Numbered from the stretch's first letter, positions 1 to 7,561 are shown. The stretch is DNA of 32,117 nt from an uncultured Micrococcales bacterium (GCA_903909605.1 CAIVWH010000017.1:1-32117); one strand, 5' to 3'. Notes: a model not told the origin generated them from the sequence alone. Numbers and translations are program-made.

Positions 1-443
1 GACATGCCTCGAGTCTTCACCATTCGCTCGATTTGCTTCTCTTCGGGAGCCTCAACGGTGACCACGAAATCGAACTCTGTCGTCCTTGCCGCTTCGACCA
101 ACAGCGGCACGTTGTAAACGACAATCGCGTCTGCGGGGGCTGCATCGAATAGCTCTCGGGAGCGCAGCTGGACCAGAGGATGCACAATGTCGTTTAGTCG
201 GGAAAGTGCTTGCGAGTCGCGAAAAACCAGTTGCCCCAGTTTTGCTCGATCCAGCGAGCCATCTTCTGCGATCACCTGTTCGCCGAATTCATCACGGATG
301 CGCGCCAGACCGGGGGTGCCTGGTTCAACAACTTGCCTCGCAATGAGATCCGCGTCGACCTCAATCGCGCCGAGTTCCGCCCAGCGAGCGGCGACAGTCG
401 ACTTGCCGGCGGCAATTCCGCCTGTCAGGCCAACTAGAAACAT
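1..443 (-). CDS. coaE: Dephospho-CoA kinase (3' end beyond window)
   Basis: Dephospho-CoA kinase phosphorylates the ribose 3'-hydroxyl of dephospho-CoA with ATP, the last step of CoA synthesis, in the cytoplasm. The visible 147 residues begin MFLVGLTGG, followed by a Walker A loop (GGIAAGKST, residues 8-16). The substrate-side segment DADLIARQVVEPGTPGL and a later HPLV stretch are typical of CoaE. The C-terminus is cut by the window edge; the family is usually about 200 residues. The gene lies downstream of rpsA on the same strand, behind a strong terminator, so it probably has its own promoter. The ATG at 443 has no Shine-Dalgarno sequence but sits exactly six bases after TAGGCT, which suggests a leaderless message. 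Identity is firm from the motifs and from the polA-rpsA-coaE order. Confidence 0.95.
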   Translation of the reverse strand, partial: MFLVGLTGGIAAGKSTVAARWAELGAIEVDADLIARQVVEPGTPGLARIRDEFGEQVIAEDGSLDRAKLGQLVFRDSQALSRLNDIVHPLVQLRSRELFDAAPADAIVVYNVPLLVEAARTTEFDFVVTVEAPEEKQIERMVKTRGM

Positions 444-449
444 GTTTAA

Positions 450-455
450 AGCCTA
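450..455 (-). promoter_or_regulatory. Candidate -10 element for leaderless coaE
   Basis: The minus strand reads TAGGCT, six bases (TTAAAC), then the coaE ATG. TAGGCT fits the actinobacterial -10 pattern TANNNT, and the spacing puts the expected transcription start on the A of ATG. There is no Shine-Dalgarno sequence and no good -35 box. The same hexamer and spacing recur at polA and rpe. Confidence 0.55.
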
Positions 456-474
456 TGGTCTCTTGATTGCGCGC

Positions 475-512
475 AATGAATGCGCTCTCCTCTAATGAAC
501 GCGCTCACCTCT
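475..512. repeat. Two-copy 19-bp tandem repeat upstream of coaE
   Basis: Copy one (475-493) reads AATGAATGCGCTCTCCTCT and copy two (494-512) reads AATGAACGCGCTCACCTCT on the plus strand. They abut with no gap and match at 17 of 19 positions. A 12-bp palindrome, ATTGCGCGCAAT (466-477), overlaps the first copy. The repeat lies between the rpsA terminator and the candidate coaE promoter, where an activator or repressor could bind. It could also be chance slippage. Confidence 0.7.
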
Positions 513-516
513 GGCA

Positions 517-553
517 AAGCAAAAGGGCGGGCCACCGAAGTGACCCGCCCTTT
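517..553 (-). terminator. Rho-independent terminator of rpsA
   Basis: The plus strand has AAAGGGCGGG at 522-531 and its complement CCCGCCCTTT at 544-553. Inside are a further CAC/GTG pairing and a four-base CGAA loop. Read on the minus strand, this long GC-rich hairpin is followed by TTTTGCTTTG. It starts 12 bases after the rpsA stop codon, so it ends rpsA transcription before coaE. Confidence 0.9.
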
Positions 554-565
554 GATGATTTTGAA

Positions 566-2017
566 TTACTCTGCGCCGTTTAGCTTGTCGCGAAGTGCGG
601 CAAGCGACTCGTCGCCGGCAAGGGTGCCTGCGTCGCTCGACTCGCTCGAGTAAGAGCTAGCTGAGGTTTCGCCTGCTGGTGCGTCAGGAAGCGATGCTTC
701 CTTCTCGCGTGCAGCCTTGACCTGGCGCTTGTGCTCTTCCCAACGTGCGTGAGCCTCAGCGTATTCCTTCTCCCACTTGGCGCGAGCCTCTTCGAAGCCG
801 GCCTTCCACTCGCTGGTGGCTGGGTCGAAGCCCTCTGGGTACTTGTACTGGCCGTTCTCGTCGTAGTCGGCAGCCATACCGTAGAGCGCTGGGTTGAACT
901 CGGTGCCCTCTGGGTCGATCTCTTCGTTCGCCTGCTTCAGCGAGAGCGAGATGCGACGACGGTCGAGGTCGATGTCGATTACCTTGACGAAGACATCCTG
1001 GTTGACCGAGACAACAACCTCTGCCAACTCGATGTGCTTGCTCGAGAGCTCTGAGATGTGCACCAGACCCTCGATGCCATCGGCAACGCGCACGAATGCA
1101 CCGAACGGTACGAGCTTGGTGACCTTACCTGGTGCGTACTGACCGATCGCGTGAGTGCGAGCGAATACCTGCCATGGGTCTTCCTGGGTTGCCTTGAGCG
1201 ACAACGAAACGCGCTCGCGCTCCTGGTCGACCTCGAGAACCTCAACGGTGACCTCTTGACCGATTTCGACAACCTCAGATGCGTGCTCGATGTGCTTCCA
1301 CGAGAGCTCTGAAACGTGAACGAGACCGTCGACGCCACCGAGGTCGATGAATGCACCGAAGTTTACGATCGACGAAACCACGCCGGTGCGGATCTGACCC
1401 TTGGCCAAATCGTTCAAGAAGGTGCTGCGGTTAGCCGACTGGCTCTGCTCGAGAAGTGCGCGACGCGAAAGCACAACGTTGTTGCGGTTCTTGTCGAGCT
1501 CAAGAATCTTGGCCTCGACCTTCTGACCCAGGTATGGGCCGAGGTCGCGAACGCGACGAAGCTCGATGAGCGATGCAGGAAGGAAGCCACGAAGACCGAT
1601 GTCAACGATGAGGCCACCCTTAACAACTTCGATGACTACACCGGTAACGGTGCCGTCTGCTTCTTTGATCTTCTCGACGTCGCCCCAGGCGCGCTCGTAC
1701 TGTGCGCGCTTCTTCGAAAGAATTAGGCGGCCTTCTTTGTCTTCCTTCTGAAGAACAAGGGCCTCGATTGAGTCGCCGACCGAAACGATCTCTGATGGAT
1801 CTGCGTCGTGGCGGATTGAAAGTTCGCGCGAAGGAATAACACCTTCGGTCTTGTAGCCAACGTCCAAAAGAACTTCGTCGCGGTCGATCTTTACTACGGT
1901 GCCTTCGATGAGGTCGCCATCGTTAAAGAACTTCAGGGTTGCTTCGACTGCTGCAAGGAAGTCCTCAGCAGATCCGATGTCGTTGACTGCGATCTGCTTG
2001 CTTGGGGTGTTTGTCAT
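566..2017 (-). CDS. rpsA: 30S ribosomal protein S1
   Basis: Ribosomal protein S1 binds mRNA and helps load it on the 30S subunit. The 483-residue product has four S1 (OB-fold) repeats over about residues 25-360. Each shows the G-x-V...FGAF or GGL...GL(V/L)H...S pattern, for example VNFGAFIDLGGVDGLVHVSELS in shortened form in repeat three and VPFGAFV in repeat four. Four repeats is the actinobacterial form; proteobacterial S1 has six. The C-terminal 120 residues are charged and then rich in Ser, Ala and Glu, and probably disordered. I chose the ATG at 2017 (MTNTPSKQIAVNDIGSAED), which matches the usual actinobacterial N-terminus. An in-frame ATG at 2041 adds eight residues and has no ribosome-binding site. 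A terminator follows the gene. Confidence 0.97.
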   Translation of the reverse strand: MTNTPSKQIAVNDIGSAEDFLAAVEATLKFFNDGDLIEGTVVKIDRDEVLLDVGYKTEGVIPSRELSIRHDADPSEIVSVGDSIEALVLQKEDKEGRLILSKKRAQYERAWGDVEKIKEADGTVTGVVIEVVKGGLIVDIGLRGFLPASLIELRRVRDLGPYLGQKVEAKILELDKNRNNVVLSRRALLEQSQSANRSTFLNDLAKGQIRTGVVSSIVNFGAFIDLGGVDGLVHVSELSWKHIEHASEVVEIGQEVTVEVLEVDQERERVSLSLKATQEDPWQVFARTHAIGQYAPGKVTKLVPFGAFVRVADGIEGLVHISELSSKHIELAEVVVSVNQDVFVKVIDIDLDRRRISLSLKQANEEIDPEGTEFNPALYGMAADYDENGQYKYPEGFDPATSEWKAGFEEARAKWEKEYAEAHARWEEHKRQVKAAREKEASLPDAPAGETSASSYSSESSDAGTLAGDESLAALRDKLNGAE

Positions 2018-2160
2018 ATTTTGTTTTACTCTTACGGACATGCTCGGGCTGGCACGGCGAAACCGCTCCAGCTATGGATAGGGATTTTGCGCCTCAGAAA
2101 GGCACTCCATAAGTGTAGCGGGCTGTATTTATAAGGGCTAGCGGGTAATCGGGCTAAAGA
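2018..2160 (-). promoter_or_regulatory. rpsA: rpsA leader and promoter region
   Basis: This 143-base gap between polA and rpsA must hold the rpsA promoter unless polA reads through. On the minus strand TACACT (plus-strand 2112-2117) fits TANNNT and would give a leader of nearly 90 bases, but no clear -35 is visible. The leader can form a hairpin at 2048-2072: GCTGG/CCAGC arms, a 2x2 internal loop, CGG/CCG and a five-base loop. No strong Shine-Dalgarno sequence precedes the ATG at 2017. Confidence 0.4.
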
Positions 2161-4875
2161 TTAGTGATCTGCCTGTGCCCAGGTCTTACCCACTCCGACG
2201 TGAACGTCTAGCGGAACGCTCAGTTTGACCACTTTCTGCATCTCAAACACCACGAGCGTCTTCAGGGCATCGAGCTCGCCGGCGGCAACCTCGAAGACGA
2301 GTTCATCGTGAACCTGCAGCAGCATGCGGCTTTTCATGCCGGAAAGGCCGATTTTCCTATCGATTCGGGTCATTGCCAGCTTCATGATGTCGGCGGCGGT
2401 GCCCTGAATTGGGGCATTTAGCGCCGCTCGTCTGGCGGCCTCGCGCACCTGGAAGATGCTGGATCGAAGGTCGTCGAAAGGCCGGCGGCGACCGAAGCTG
2501 GTGACGGTGTAGCCGTCAATCTTGGCCTCGTCGACCACCTTGGCTAGGTAACGGCGCACACCTCCGAAACGGGCAAAGTAGTCGGCCATCAGCTGTTTGG
2601 CCTCGCTGTTTGAAATTCGTAGCTGTTTGGCGAGCCCATACTCGCTCAAGCCATAGACCAGGCCGTAGCTCATCGCCTTGACCTTTGAACGCATCGCCGG
2701 GGTTACCTCGCTCGGAGCCACCCCGAAGATTCGCGAGCCGACAAAGCGGTGAAGGTCTTCGCCGGTGTTGAAGGCCTCGATCAGGCCCTCGTCTTCGCTC
2801 AGGTGAGCCATGATTCGCATCTCAATCTGCGAGTAGTCGGCACTCAACAGAGTTTCGAAGCCCTCGCCCACCATGAAAGCATCGCGAATCTGTCGGCCGC
2901 GCTCAGACTTAATCGGTATGTTCTGCAGATTCGGTGAATCCGATGCAAGGCGCCCGGTGGATGTGCCGGTCTGTACGTAGTTGGTGTGGATGCGGCCATC
3001 CGTGCTGATTGCCTTAACCATGATTTCGACGATTTGGCGAAGCTTCGACACTTCGCGGTGTTCGAGCAACTTCGCCAAGAACGGATGCTCGGTTTGCTCA
3101 AATAGTTCGTTGAGCGCGGCGGCATTTGTCGAGAAACCGGTTTTTACGGCCTTGGTTCCTTGCATGCCCAGATCTTCAAACAAAACGCCCTGCAGCTGCT
3201 TTGGCGAGGCAAGGTTTATCTCCTTGCCGATGATCTGGTAGCACTCGGCTGCAATCTTGTCGACTTCGCGACCGAGAGTGATGAACATGTCGTCGAGCTG
3301 GTAACGATTGATGGCGATGCCGTAATGCTCCATGCGTGCAAGCGTCTTTGATGTTGGCAACTCAATTTCGTTGAGGGCCCGCAAGCTGTCGCTAGCCCCG
3401 AGTTTCTCGAAAAGGCGCGGTGCAAGTGCGGCCGTGAGCCAAGCATCGAGTGAGGCGTCTTCACCATCGCTGTCAAGAAGAGTCTCGCTGGACTTGCGCT
3501 CGACCTGAAGACCCAGATACTCGAGTGCGATGTCATCCAGCGTGTAGCCCTTGCGAATCGGGTTGAGCAGGAAGGTCATCAGTAAGACGTCGTATGCCAC
3601 GCCCGACAGCTCGATCGATGCATCGAGCAGCTTTCGCGAGTTGTTCTTCTCATCGAAGATTGCCTTGTCGTTGCTGGCAGATAGCCATTTGCCCATCACC
3701 TGACCGACCTCTTGGTTGGACTTCGGCGCCCATTCGAGTCTGTGGGTTTCGGTAGCAAGGCCAACGCCAAGCAGCACATCTTGCTGCCAGTGCAGACCGA
3801 TGGCGACCATGGTCGTCTGCGCGCCCAGCCACTTTTCTAGTTCGGAGCTGGACACTTTTTGCACTTCAGGAACATGCAGTTCCTCGAAAACTGAAGCGTC
3901 TTCTGCAGGGGCGATGGCGGCAGGCAGTTCGCCTGGGGCACCTTTGTTGGAGTCGCTGGTGCCGGCTGTACCGGCTGAGGCAGGTGCACCATCCGCGCCG
4001 CGAAGGCGAAGCACCCGCTCGGTCAACGACTTGAAATGCAGTTTGGCGAAGACGCTCTTCACCTGTTCGGCATTCACGCCACGGATGCGCAAGCTCTCGA
4101 ACTCGAAATCAAAAGGCAGATCGCGAACCAGGTGATTGAGTCTGCGGTTACGAACAGCGAGCTCTCGATGTTCACGCAGCGACTCGCCGACCTTGCCCGT
4201 GATTTGGTCGGCCGCATCCAAGATTGCCTGCAGCGAGCCATACTGCTGAAGCCACTTTGCCGCGGTCTTCGGCCCGACCCCCGGGATGCCAGGCAAATTG
4301 TCGCTGGTCTCGCCGACCAGTGCAGCTAGTTCTGGGTATTGCTTGGCGTGCACGCCGTATTTTTCTAGCACTGCATCGTCGTTCATGCGCGCGAGATTGA
4401 GCACGCCTTTGACCGGGTAGAGAATTGTGGTTTCCGGTCTGATCAATTGGAAAGTGTCACGGTCGCCACTGACCACGAAGACTTCGAAGCCGGCGTCGGC
4501 GGCCTGATCTGCAAGTGAGGCAATGATGTCGTCTGCCTCATAGTTCTCACGCGTGACATTGAGAATGTTCATGGCGTCGAGCGCCTCGCGCAGCAGCTCG
4601 GTCTGGCCGATGAATTCCGGCGGGGTCTCGCCGCGGGTGCCCTTGTATTCGGGGTATTCCAAAGTTCTGAAGCTCTCGCGCGAAATGTCGAATGCCACGG
4701 CCAAGTGAGTTGGCTTCTCAAGACCAAGGATGTTCAGAAGCATCGAGATGAAGCCGTGCACCGCGTTGGTGTGTTGCCCATCCGGAGTGCGGAAAGAATC
4801 TGGGCTCAAAGCGTAGAAAGCGCGGAACATCAGAGAATGCCCGTCGATTAGCAGCAGAGTAGGCTTGGCATTCAT
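2161..4875 (-). CDS. polA: DNA polymerase I
   Basis: DNA polymerase I fills gaps and removes RNA primers in replication and repair. The 904 residues hold a 5' nuclease domain (about 1-290: LLLIDGHSLMFRAFYAL, YEADDIIASL, SGDRD, GIPGVGPKTA), a 3'-5' exonuclease-like domain (about 330-500) and the polymerase domain (motif A SADYSQIEMR near 677, motif B KAMSYGLVYG near 733, motif C QVHDELVFEV near 852). The exonuclease-like domain lacks the DxE metal ligands, so proofreading is probably absent. Motif B has Tyr737 where E. coli has Phe762, a trait I recall from mycobacterial PolA. I start the gene at the second ATG (4875), six bases after TAGGCT; the first ATG at 4881 would add two residues. The gene is divergent from the thioesterase. 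Confidence 0.97.
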   Translation of the reverse strand: MNAKPTLLLIDGHSLMFRAFYALSPDSFRTPDGQHTNAVHGFISMLLNILGLEKPTHLAVAFDISRESFRTLEYPEYKGTRGETPPEFIGQTELLREALDAMNILNVTRENYEADDIIASLADQAADAGFEVFVVSGDRDTFQLIRPETTILYPVKGVLNLARMNDDAVLEKYGVHAKQYPELAALVGETSDNLPGIPGVGPKTAAKWLQQYGSLQAILDAADQITGKVGESLREHRELAVRNRRLNHLVRDLPFDFEFESLRIRGVNAEQVKSVFAKLHFKSLTERVLRLRGADGAPASAGTAGTSDSNKGAPGELPAAIAPAEDASVFEELHVPEVQKVSSSELEKWLGAQTTMVAIGLHWQQDVLLGVGLATETHRLEWAPKSNQEVGQVMGKWLSASNDKAIFDEKNNSRKLLDASIELSGVAYDVLLMTFLLNPIRKGYTLDDIALEYLGLQVERKSSETLLDSDGEDASLDAWLTAALAPRLFEKLGASDSLRALNEIELPTSKTLARMEHYGIAINRYQLDDMFITLGREVDKIAAECYQIIGKEINLASPKQLQGVLFEDLGMQGTKAVKTGFSTNAAALNELFEQTEHPFLAKLLEHREVSKLRQIVEIMVKAISTDGRIHTNYVQTGTSTGRLASDSPNLQNIPIKSERGRQIRDAFMVGEGFETLLSADYSQIEMRIMAHLSEDEGLIEAFNTGEDLHRFVGSRIFGVAPSEVTPAMRSKVKAMSYGLVYGLSEYGLAKQLRISNSEAKQLMADYFARFGGVRRYLAKVVDEAKIDGYTVTSFGRRRPFDDLRSSIFQVREAARRAALNAPIQGTAADIMKLAMTRIDRKIGLSGMKSRMLLQVHDELVFEVAAGELDALKTLVVFEMQKVVKLSVPLDVHVGVGKTWAQADH

Positions 4876-4880
4876 AGCCA

Positions 4881-4887
4881 TAGCCTA
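4881..4887. promoter_or_regulatory. Symmetric -10 element between polA and thioesterase
   Basis: The heptamer TAGCCTA reads TAGCCT on the plus strand and TAGGCT on the minus strand, both TANNNT. On the minus strand, six bases separate it from the polA ATG at 4875. At 17 bp spacing upstream the minus strand has CAGACA, matching four of six -35 positions. On the plus strand the expected start is near 4893, giving an 11-base leader before the GTG at 4904. One site may thus serve both genes, with starts about 18 bp apart. Confidence 0.5.
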
Positions 4888-4903
4888 AGCGAAAGGCCCC
4901 ACC

Positions 4904-5329
4904 GTGTCTGAAATCAAGACTTCTCCAGCGGCTGCTGCCCTGCTCGCAGAGCGAAAAGATCTCGGCGCGCTAGCCACCAAGATGGGCATCCAACTTCTCG
5001 AACTATCGGCCGAACACGCCTTGGCCACCATGCCCGTTGAAGGCAATACTCAGCCGGTTGGTATCCTGCACGGCGGCGCGCACGTTGTGCTTGCTGAGAG
5101 CCTAGGCAGCATGGCGGCAAACGTTTGGGCATACCCAGACAAGCTGGCTGTTGGCATCGAAGTGAACGCCTCGCACACTCGAAGTGTTGCATCCGGGGTA
5201 GTCACCGCCACCTGCACCGCAATGAATTTGGGCAAAAGCCTTACCCTGCACGAAATTGTCATCACCGATGACCAGGGGCGCCGATTGAGCACCGTTCGAA
5301 TCACGAACTTCTTGAAAGAGCGAAGCTAG
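4904..5329 (+). CDS. Hotdog-fold acyl-CoA thioesterase (YdiI/PaaI type)
   Basis: This 141-residue protein is a single hotdog domain. Residues 50-70 (QPVGILHGG then AESLGSMAA) and VGIEVNASHTR closely resemble E. coli YdiI, a 1,4-dihydroxy-2-naphthoyl-CoA thioesterase of menaquinone synthesis; Glu65 aligns with the YdiI catalytic glutamate. It should hydrolyse an acyl- or aryl-CoA in the cytoplasm. The substrate cannot be read from sequence, and no menaquinone gene is nearby. It starts with GTG, with GAAAGG about seven bases upstream as a ribosome-binding site. It is the only plus-strand protein gene in the window. It is divergent from polA (28 bases from the polA start used here) and its stop codon abuts that of the convergent ANTAR gene with no base between. 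Confidence 0.85.
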   Translation: MSEIKTSPAAAALLAERKDLGALATKMGIQLLELSAEHALATMPVEGNTQPVGILHGGAHVVLAESLGSMAANVWAYPDKLAVGIEVNASHTRSVASGVVTATCTAMNLGKSLTLHEIVITDDQGRRLSTVRITNFLKERS

Positions 5330-5920
5330 CTACTTCTTCTCGGCGAGCTGCTCGATTATGGTGAGCGCGACTTCCTTCATGGTGAGTCGCCGGTCCATCG
5401 AAATTTTCTGAATCCACCGGAAGGCATCTGGTTCGTTCATCGCCTTCTTCTCGGTGAGCAGCCCCTTGGCCCGATCAACCAGCTTTCGGGTTTCAAAACG
5501 GTCGGTAAGGTCTTTGACTTCCTCTTCGAGAGCAACCAGCTGCTGGTGACGCGACCAAGCGATTTCAACTGCCGGCAGCAGGTCGTTTGGGGTGAACGGC
5601 TTTACCACGTAAGCCATGGCTCCGGCCTCGGTTGCTCGCTCGACCAGTTCGCGTTGGCTGAATGCGGTGAGCAGCACAACTGGGATGCGCAGTTCCTGAA
5701 TCTTCTCGGCTGCGGTGATGCCGTCCATCTTTGGCATCTTGATGTCCATGACGATCACCTCTGGCTTCAGATCTGCCGCCATGGCAACGGCTTGCTCGCC
5801 GTCTGAGGCCTCGCCGATAACTTCGAAGCCGAAGTCGCGAAGGGTCTCGACTATATCGAGACGAATCAGGGCCTCATCCTCGACGACGAGTACTCTGCGC
5901 TTCAAGGCTGCTTCGCTCAT
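5330..5920 (-). CDS. pdtaR: ANTAR-domain response regulator (PdtaR type)
   Basis: This 196-residue response regulator has a receiver domain (about 8-125) with acidic residues Glu14 and Asp15, phosphoacceptor Asp59 (VMDIKMP), Thr85 and Lys107 (VVKPF). A linker helix leads to a C-terminal ANTAR domain (about 140-193: VDRAKGLLTEKK...DAFRWIQK...TMKEVA). ANTAR domains bind paired RNA hairpins and prevent premature termination. In mycobacteria PdtaR is phosphorylated by the kinase PdtaS, and no kinase lies here. The reading frame continues upstream to 6013, but that would run into the tRNA-Leu gene, so I start at the ATG at 5920 (MSEAALKRR). AGGG lies eight bases upstream and TAGGGT seven bases upstream, so either leadered or leaderless initiation is possible. 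The name rests on domain order and the place near polA. Confidence 0.88.
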   Translation of the reverse strand: MSEAALKRRVLVVEDEALIRLDIVETLRDFGFEVIGEASDGEQAVAMAADLKPEVIVMDIKMPKMDGITAAEKIQELRIPVVLLTAFSQRELVERATEAGAMAYVVKPFTPNDLLPAVEIAWSRHQQLVALEEEVKDLTDRFETRKLVDRAKGLLTEKKAMNEPDAFRWIQKISMDRRLTMKEVALTIIEQLAEKK

Positions 5921-5927
5921 GGCTACA

Positions 5928-5933
5928 ACCCTA
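5928..5933 (-). promoter_or_regulatory. Candidate -10 element for the ANTAR regulator gene
   Basis: The minus strand reads TAGGGT, seven bases, then the ATG at 5920. It fits TANNNT at near-leaderless spacing. The AGGG inside it could instead be a weak ribosome-binding site, so the reading is uncertain. Confidence 0.35.
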
Positions 5934-5940
5934 GGGCAGT

Positions 5941-5968
5941 TTTCGAAATCGGCTAAATGCTCTAAACT
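5941..5968 (+). promoter_or_regulatory. Candidate promoter of tRNA-Leu
   Basis: TAAACT at 5963-5968 is a good -10 match. TTTCGA at 5941-5946, 16 bp upstream, is a weak -35. The expected start near 5975 would leave a 5' leader of about seven bases for RNase P to remove. Confidence 0.45.
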
Positions 5969-5981
5969 TGTGGGGTTGCCG

Positions 5982-6065
5982 GCCGAAGTGGCGAAATGGC
6001 AGACGCGGAGCACTCAAAATGCTTTTCCGAAAGGAGTGCGGGTTCAAGTCCCGCCTTCGGCACCA
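5982..6065 (+). tRNA. tRNA-Leu (anticodon CAA)
   Basis: This 84-base gene folds as a class II tRNA. The acceptor arms are GCCGAAG (5982-5988) and CTTCGGC (6055-6061), followed by discriminator A and an encoded CCA. The anticodon stem GAGCA/TGCTT encloses the loop CTCAAAA (6013-6019), giving anticodon CAA at 6015-6017, which reads UUG. The variable arm pairs TCC with GGA around GAAA. The T arm GCGGG-TTCAAGT-CCCGC is canonical. It is on the plus strand, against its neighbours, with its own promoter-like sequence and a terminator. I see no integrase or duplicated 3' end, so nothing suggests use as an attachment site. Confidence 0.97.
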
Positions 6066-6070
6066 AAGAC

Positions 6071-6097
6071 AAAACGCACCCCATCGGGGTGCGTTTT
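6071..6097. terminator. Bidirectional terminator between tRNA-Leu and pyk
   Basis: CGCACCCC (6075-6082), loop ATC and GGGGTGCG (6086-6093) form a perfect eight-bp stem, flanked by AAAA on the left and TTTT on the right. Read rightwards it ends the tRNA transcript six bases after CCA. Read leftwards it ends the pyk transcript about 24 bases after its stop codon. Confidence 0.92.
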
Positions 6098-6120
6098 GCT
6101 TTAAGCATTAGGCCGAGAAT

Positions 6121-7542
6121 TTAGTGATTCTGGTCGCCAACGCGGTGCACGCGCAGGGTGTTGGTCGAACCTGCAACACCCGGTGGGGTGCCTGCCACGA
6201 CCACGACCTCTTCGCCGATCTTGGCTAGGCCTTTGGCAAGCAGAATCTCGTCTACCTGTCCCATCATCTCGTCGGTGTGCTTCACTCGGCCAACCAGATG
6301 GGTCGATGCACCCCAGACCAGCGACAGACGAAGCTGGGTGTCGAGGTTAGGGGTGAAAGCCAGCACCGGAACCTGCGAACGCAGGCGACTTACTCGACGC
6401 ATCGAATCGCCACCCTCGGTGAAGACACAGACGAAGCGTGAACCGAGCAGCTCGGCAATTTCCACGGCTGCGAGCGAGACCGCTCCTGCGTGAGTGTGAG
6501 GACGAGTGCCAAGAGCCGGAATGCGGGATAGGCCGTTATCTTCGGTGTTCTCGATGATTCGAGCCATTGCCTCGACCGTTTCGACCGGCCACTTGCCCAC
6601 CGAGGTTTCGCCCGAGAGCATGACGGCGTCTGCGCCATCGAGGATGGCATTGGCGACGTCTGAAACCTCTGCGCGGGTTGGACGCGAGTTGTCGGTCATG
6701 GTTTCGAGCATCTGAGTAGCCACGATTACCGGCTTTGCCCAGCGACGGGCCAGTTCGACCGCGCGCTTCTGAACCAGAGGAACCTCTTCAAAAGGCAGCT
6801 CGACACCAAGGTCGCCACGGGCAACCATGATTCCGTCGAATGCGTCGATGATCTCTTCGAGGGCTGCAACCGCCTGAGGCTTCTCGATCTTCGCGATGAC
6901 GGGAAGGCGGCGCCCCTCCTCATCCATGATTTCGTGAACGCGCTTGATGTCGGCTGCGTTTCGCACGAATGAAAGGGCGATCATGTCAACGCCGAGCTTT
7001 AGACCCCAGCGCAAGTCATCTTCGTCTTTTTCGCTCAGAGCGGGAACATTTACGGCTACGCCTGGAAGGTTGATGCCCTTGTTGTTGGACACGGTGCCTG
7101 GAATTTCGCAAACTGTGGTCACGGTGGTGGCGTCAACATGGGTTGCGCGCAGAGTTACCTTACCGTCGTCGATTAGCAGCAGGTCGCCGGGCTGCACATC
7201 TCCGGGTAGGCCCTTGAATGTGGTTGAGCAGATGTCCTTGTCGCCGAGAATGTCGTCGATGGTGATCTTGAAGACGTCACCTTTGTTTAGGTCGTACTTG
7301 ATGTCGTCTTTGAACTTGCCGAGGCGAATCTTCGGCCCCTGCAGGTCTACGAAAACACCGACCGGCTTACCCGCGTCTTCGGCAGCCTTTCGAACGTTGC
7401 GGTAAACCGCCTCGTGTACCTCGTAGCTACCGTGGCTAAGGTTCATGCGAGCAACGTCGACCCCGGCCTCGATAACCGCCTTAATTTGTTCATAGCTCGA
7501 GGTTGCCGGACCCATGGTCGCAACGATCTTGGCGCGTCTCAT
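6121..7542 (-). CDS. pyk: Pyruvate kinase
   Basis: Pyruvate kinase converts phosphoenolpyruvate and ADP to pyruvate and ATP, the last step of glycolysis. The 473-residue product starts [16 protein letters not shown]. It has Arg32, Asn34 and Ser36 in ARMNLSHGS, the potassium and nucleotide site, a B domain (about 70-165), and the metal-binding signature with [16 protein letters not shown] in the barrel. A C-terminal domain ends the protein. The ATG at 7542 has AAGGA eight bases upstream; a frame extension to 7587 lacks this support and would cover the likely promoter. The gene follows gltD by 51 bases and ends at a bidirectional terminator, so it closes the long minus-strand run. Its own promoter-like hexamer suggests independent expression. 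Confidence 0.97.
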   Translation of the reverse strand: MRRAKIVATMGPATSSYEQIKAVIEAGVDVARMNLSHGSYEVHEAVYRNVRKAAEDAGKPVGVFVDLQGPKIRLGKFKDDIKYDLNKGDVFKITIDDILGDKDICSTTFKGLPGDVQPGDLLLIDDGKVTLRATHVDATTVTTVCEIPGTVSNNKGINLPGVAVNVPALSEKDEDDLRWGLKLGVDMIALSFVRNAADIKRVHEIMDEEGRRLPVIAKIEKPQAVAALEEIIDAFDGIMVARGDLGVELPFEEVPLVQKRAVELARRWAKPVIVATQMLETMTDNSRPTRAEVSDVANAILDGADAVMLSGETSVGKWPVETVEAMARIIENTEDNGLSRIPALGTRPHTHAGAVSLAAVEIAELLGSRFVCVFTEGGDSMRRVSRLRSQVPVLAFTPNLDTQLRLSLVWGASTHLVGRVKHTDEMMGQVDEILLAKGLAKIGEEVVVVAGTPPGVAGSTNTLRVHRVGDQNH

Positions 7543-7561
7543 CTTTTCCTTACTGGTTTGA

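Noticed and set aside
1316-1726. Plus-strand reading frame opposite rpsA
   Set aside because: It is a shadow of the rpsA codon pattern, with no recognisable domain or ribosome-binding site. The same holds for the other long frames opposite gltB, polA and metK.
5921-6013. N-terminal extension of the ANTAR regulator to 6013
   Set aside because: It would overlap the 5' part of tRNA-Leu, and the added residues do not resemble response regulators; the ATG at 5920 fits the receiver domain.
5982-6065. tRNA-Leu as an integration site for a mobile element
   Set aside because: There is no integrase, no repeat of the tRNA 3' end, and both flanks hold core genes.
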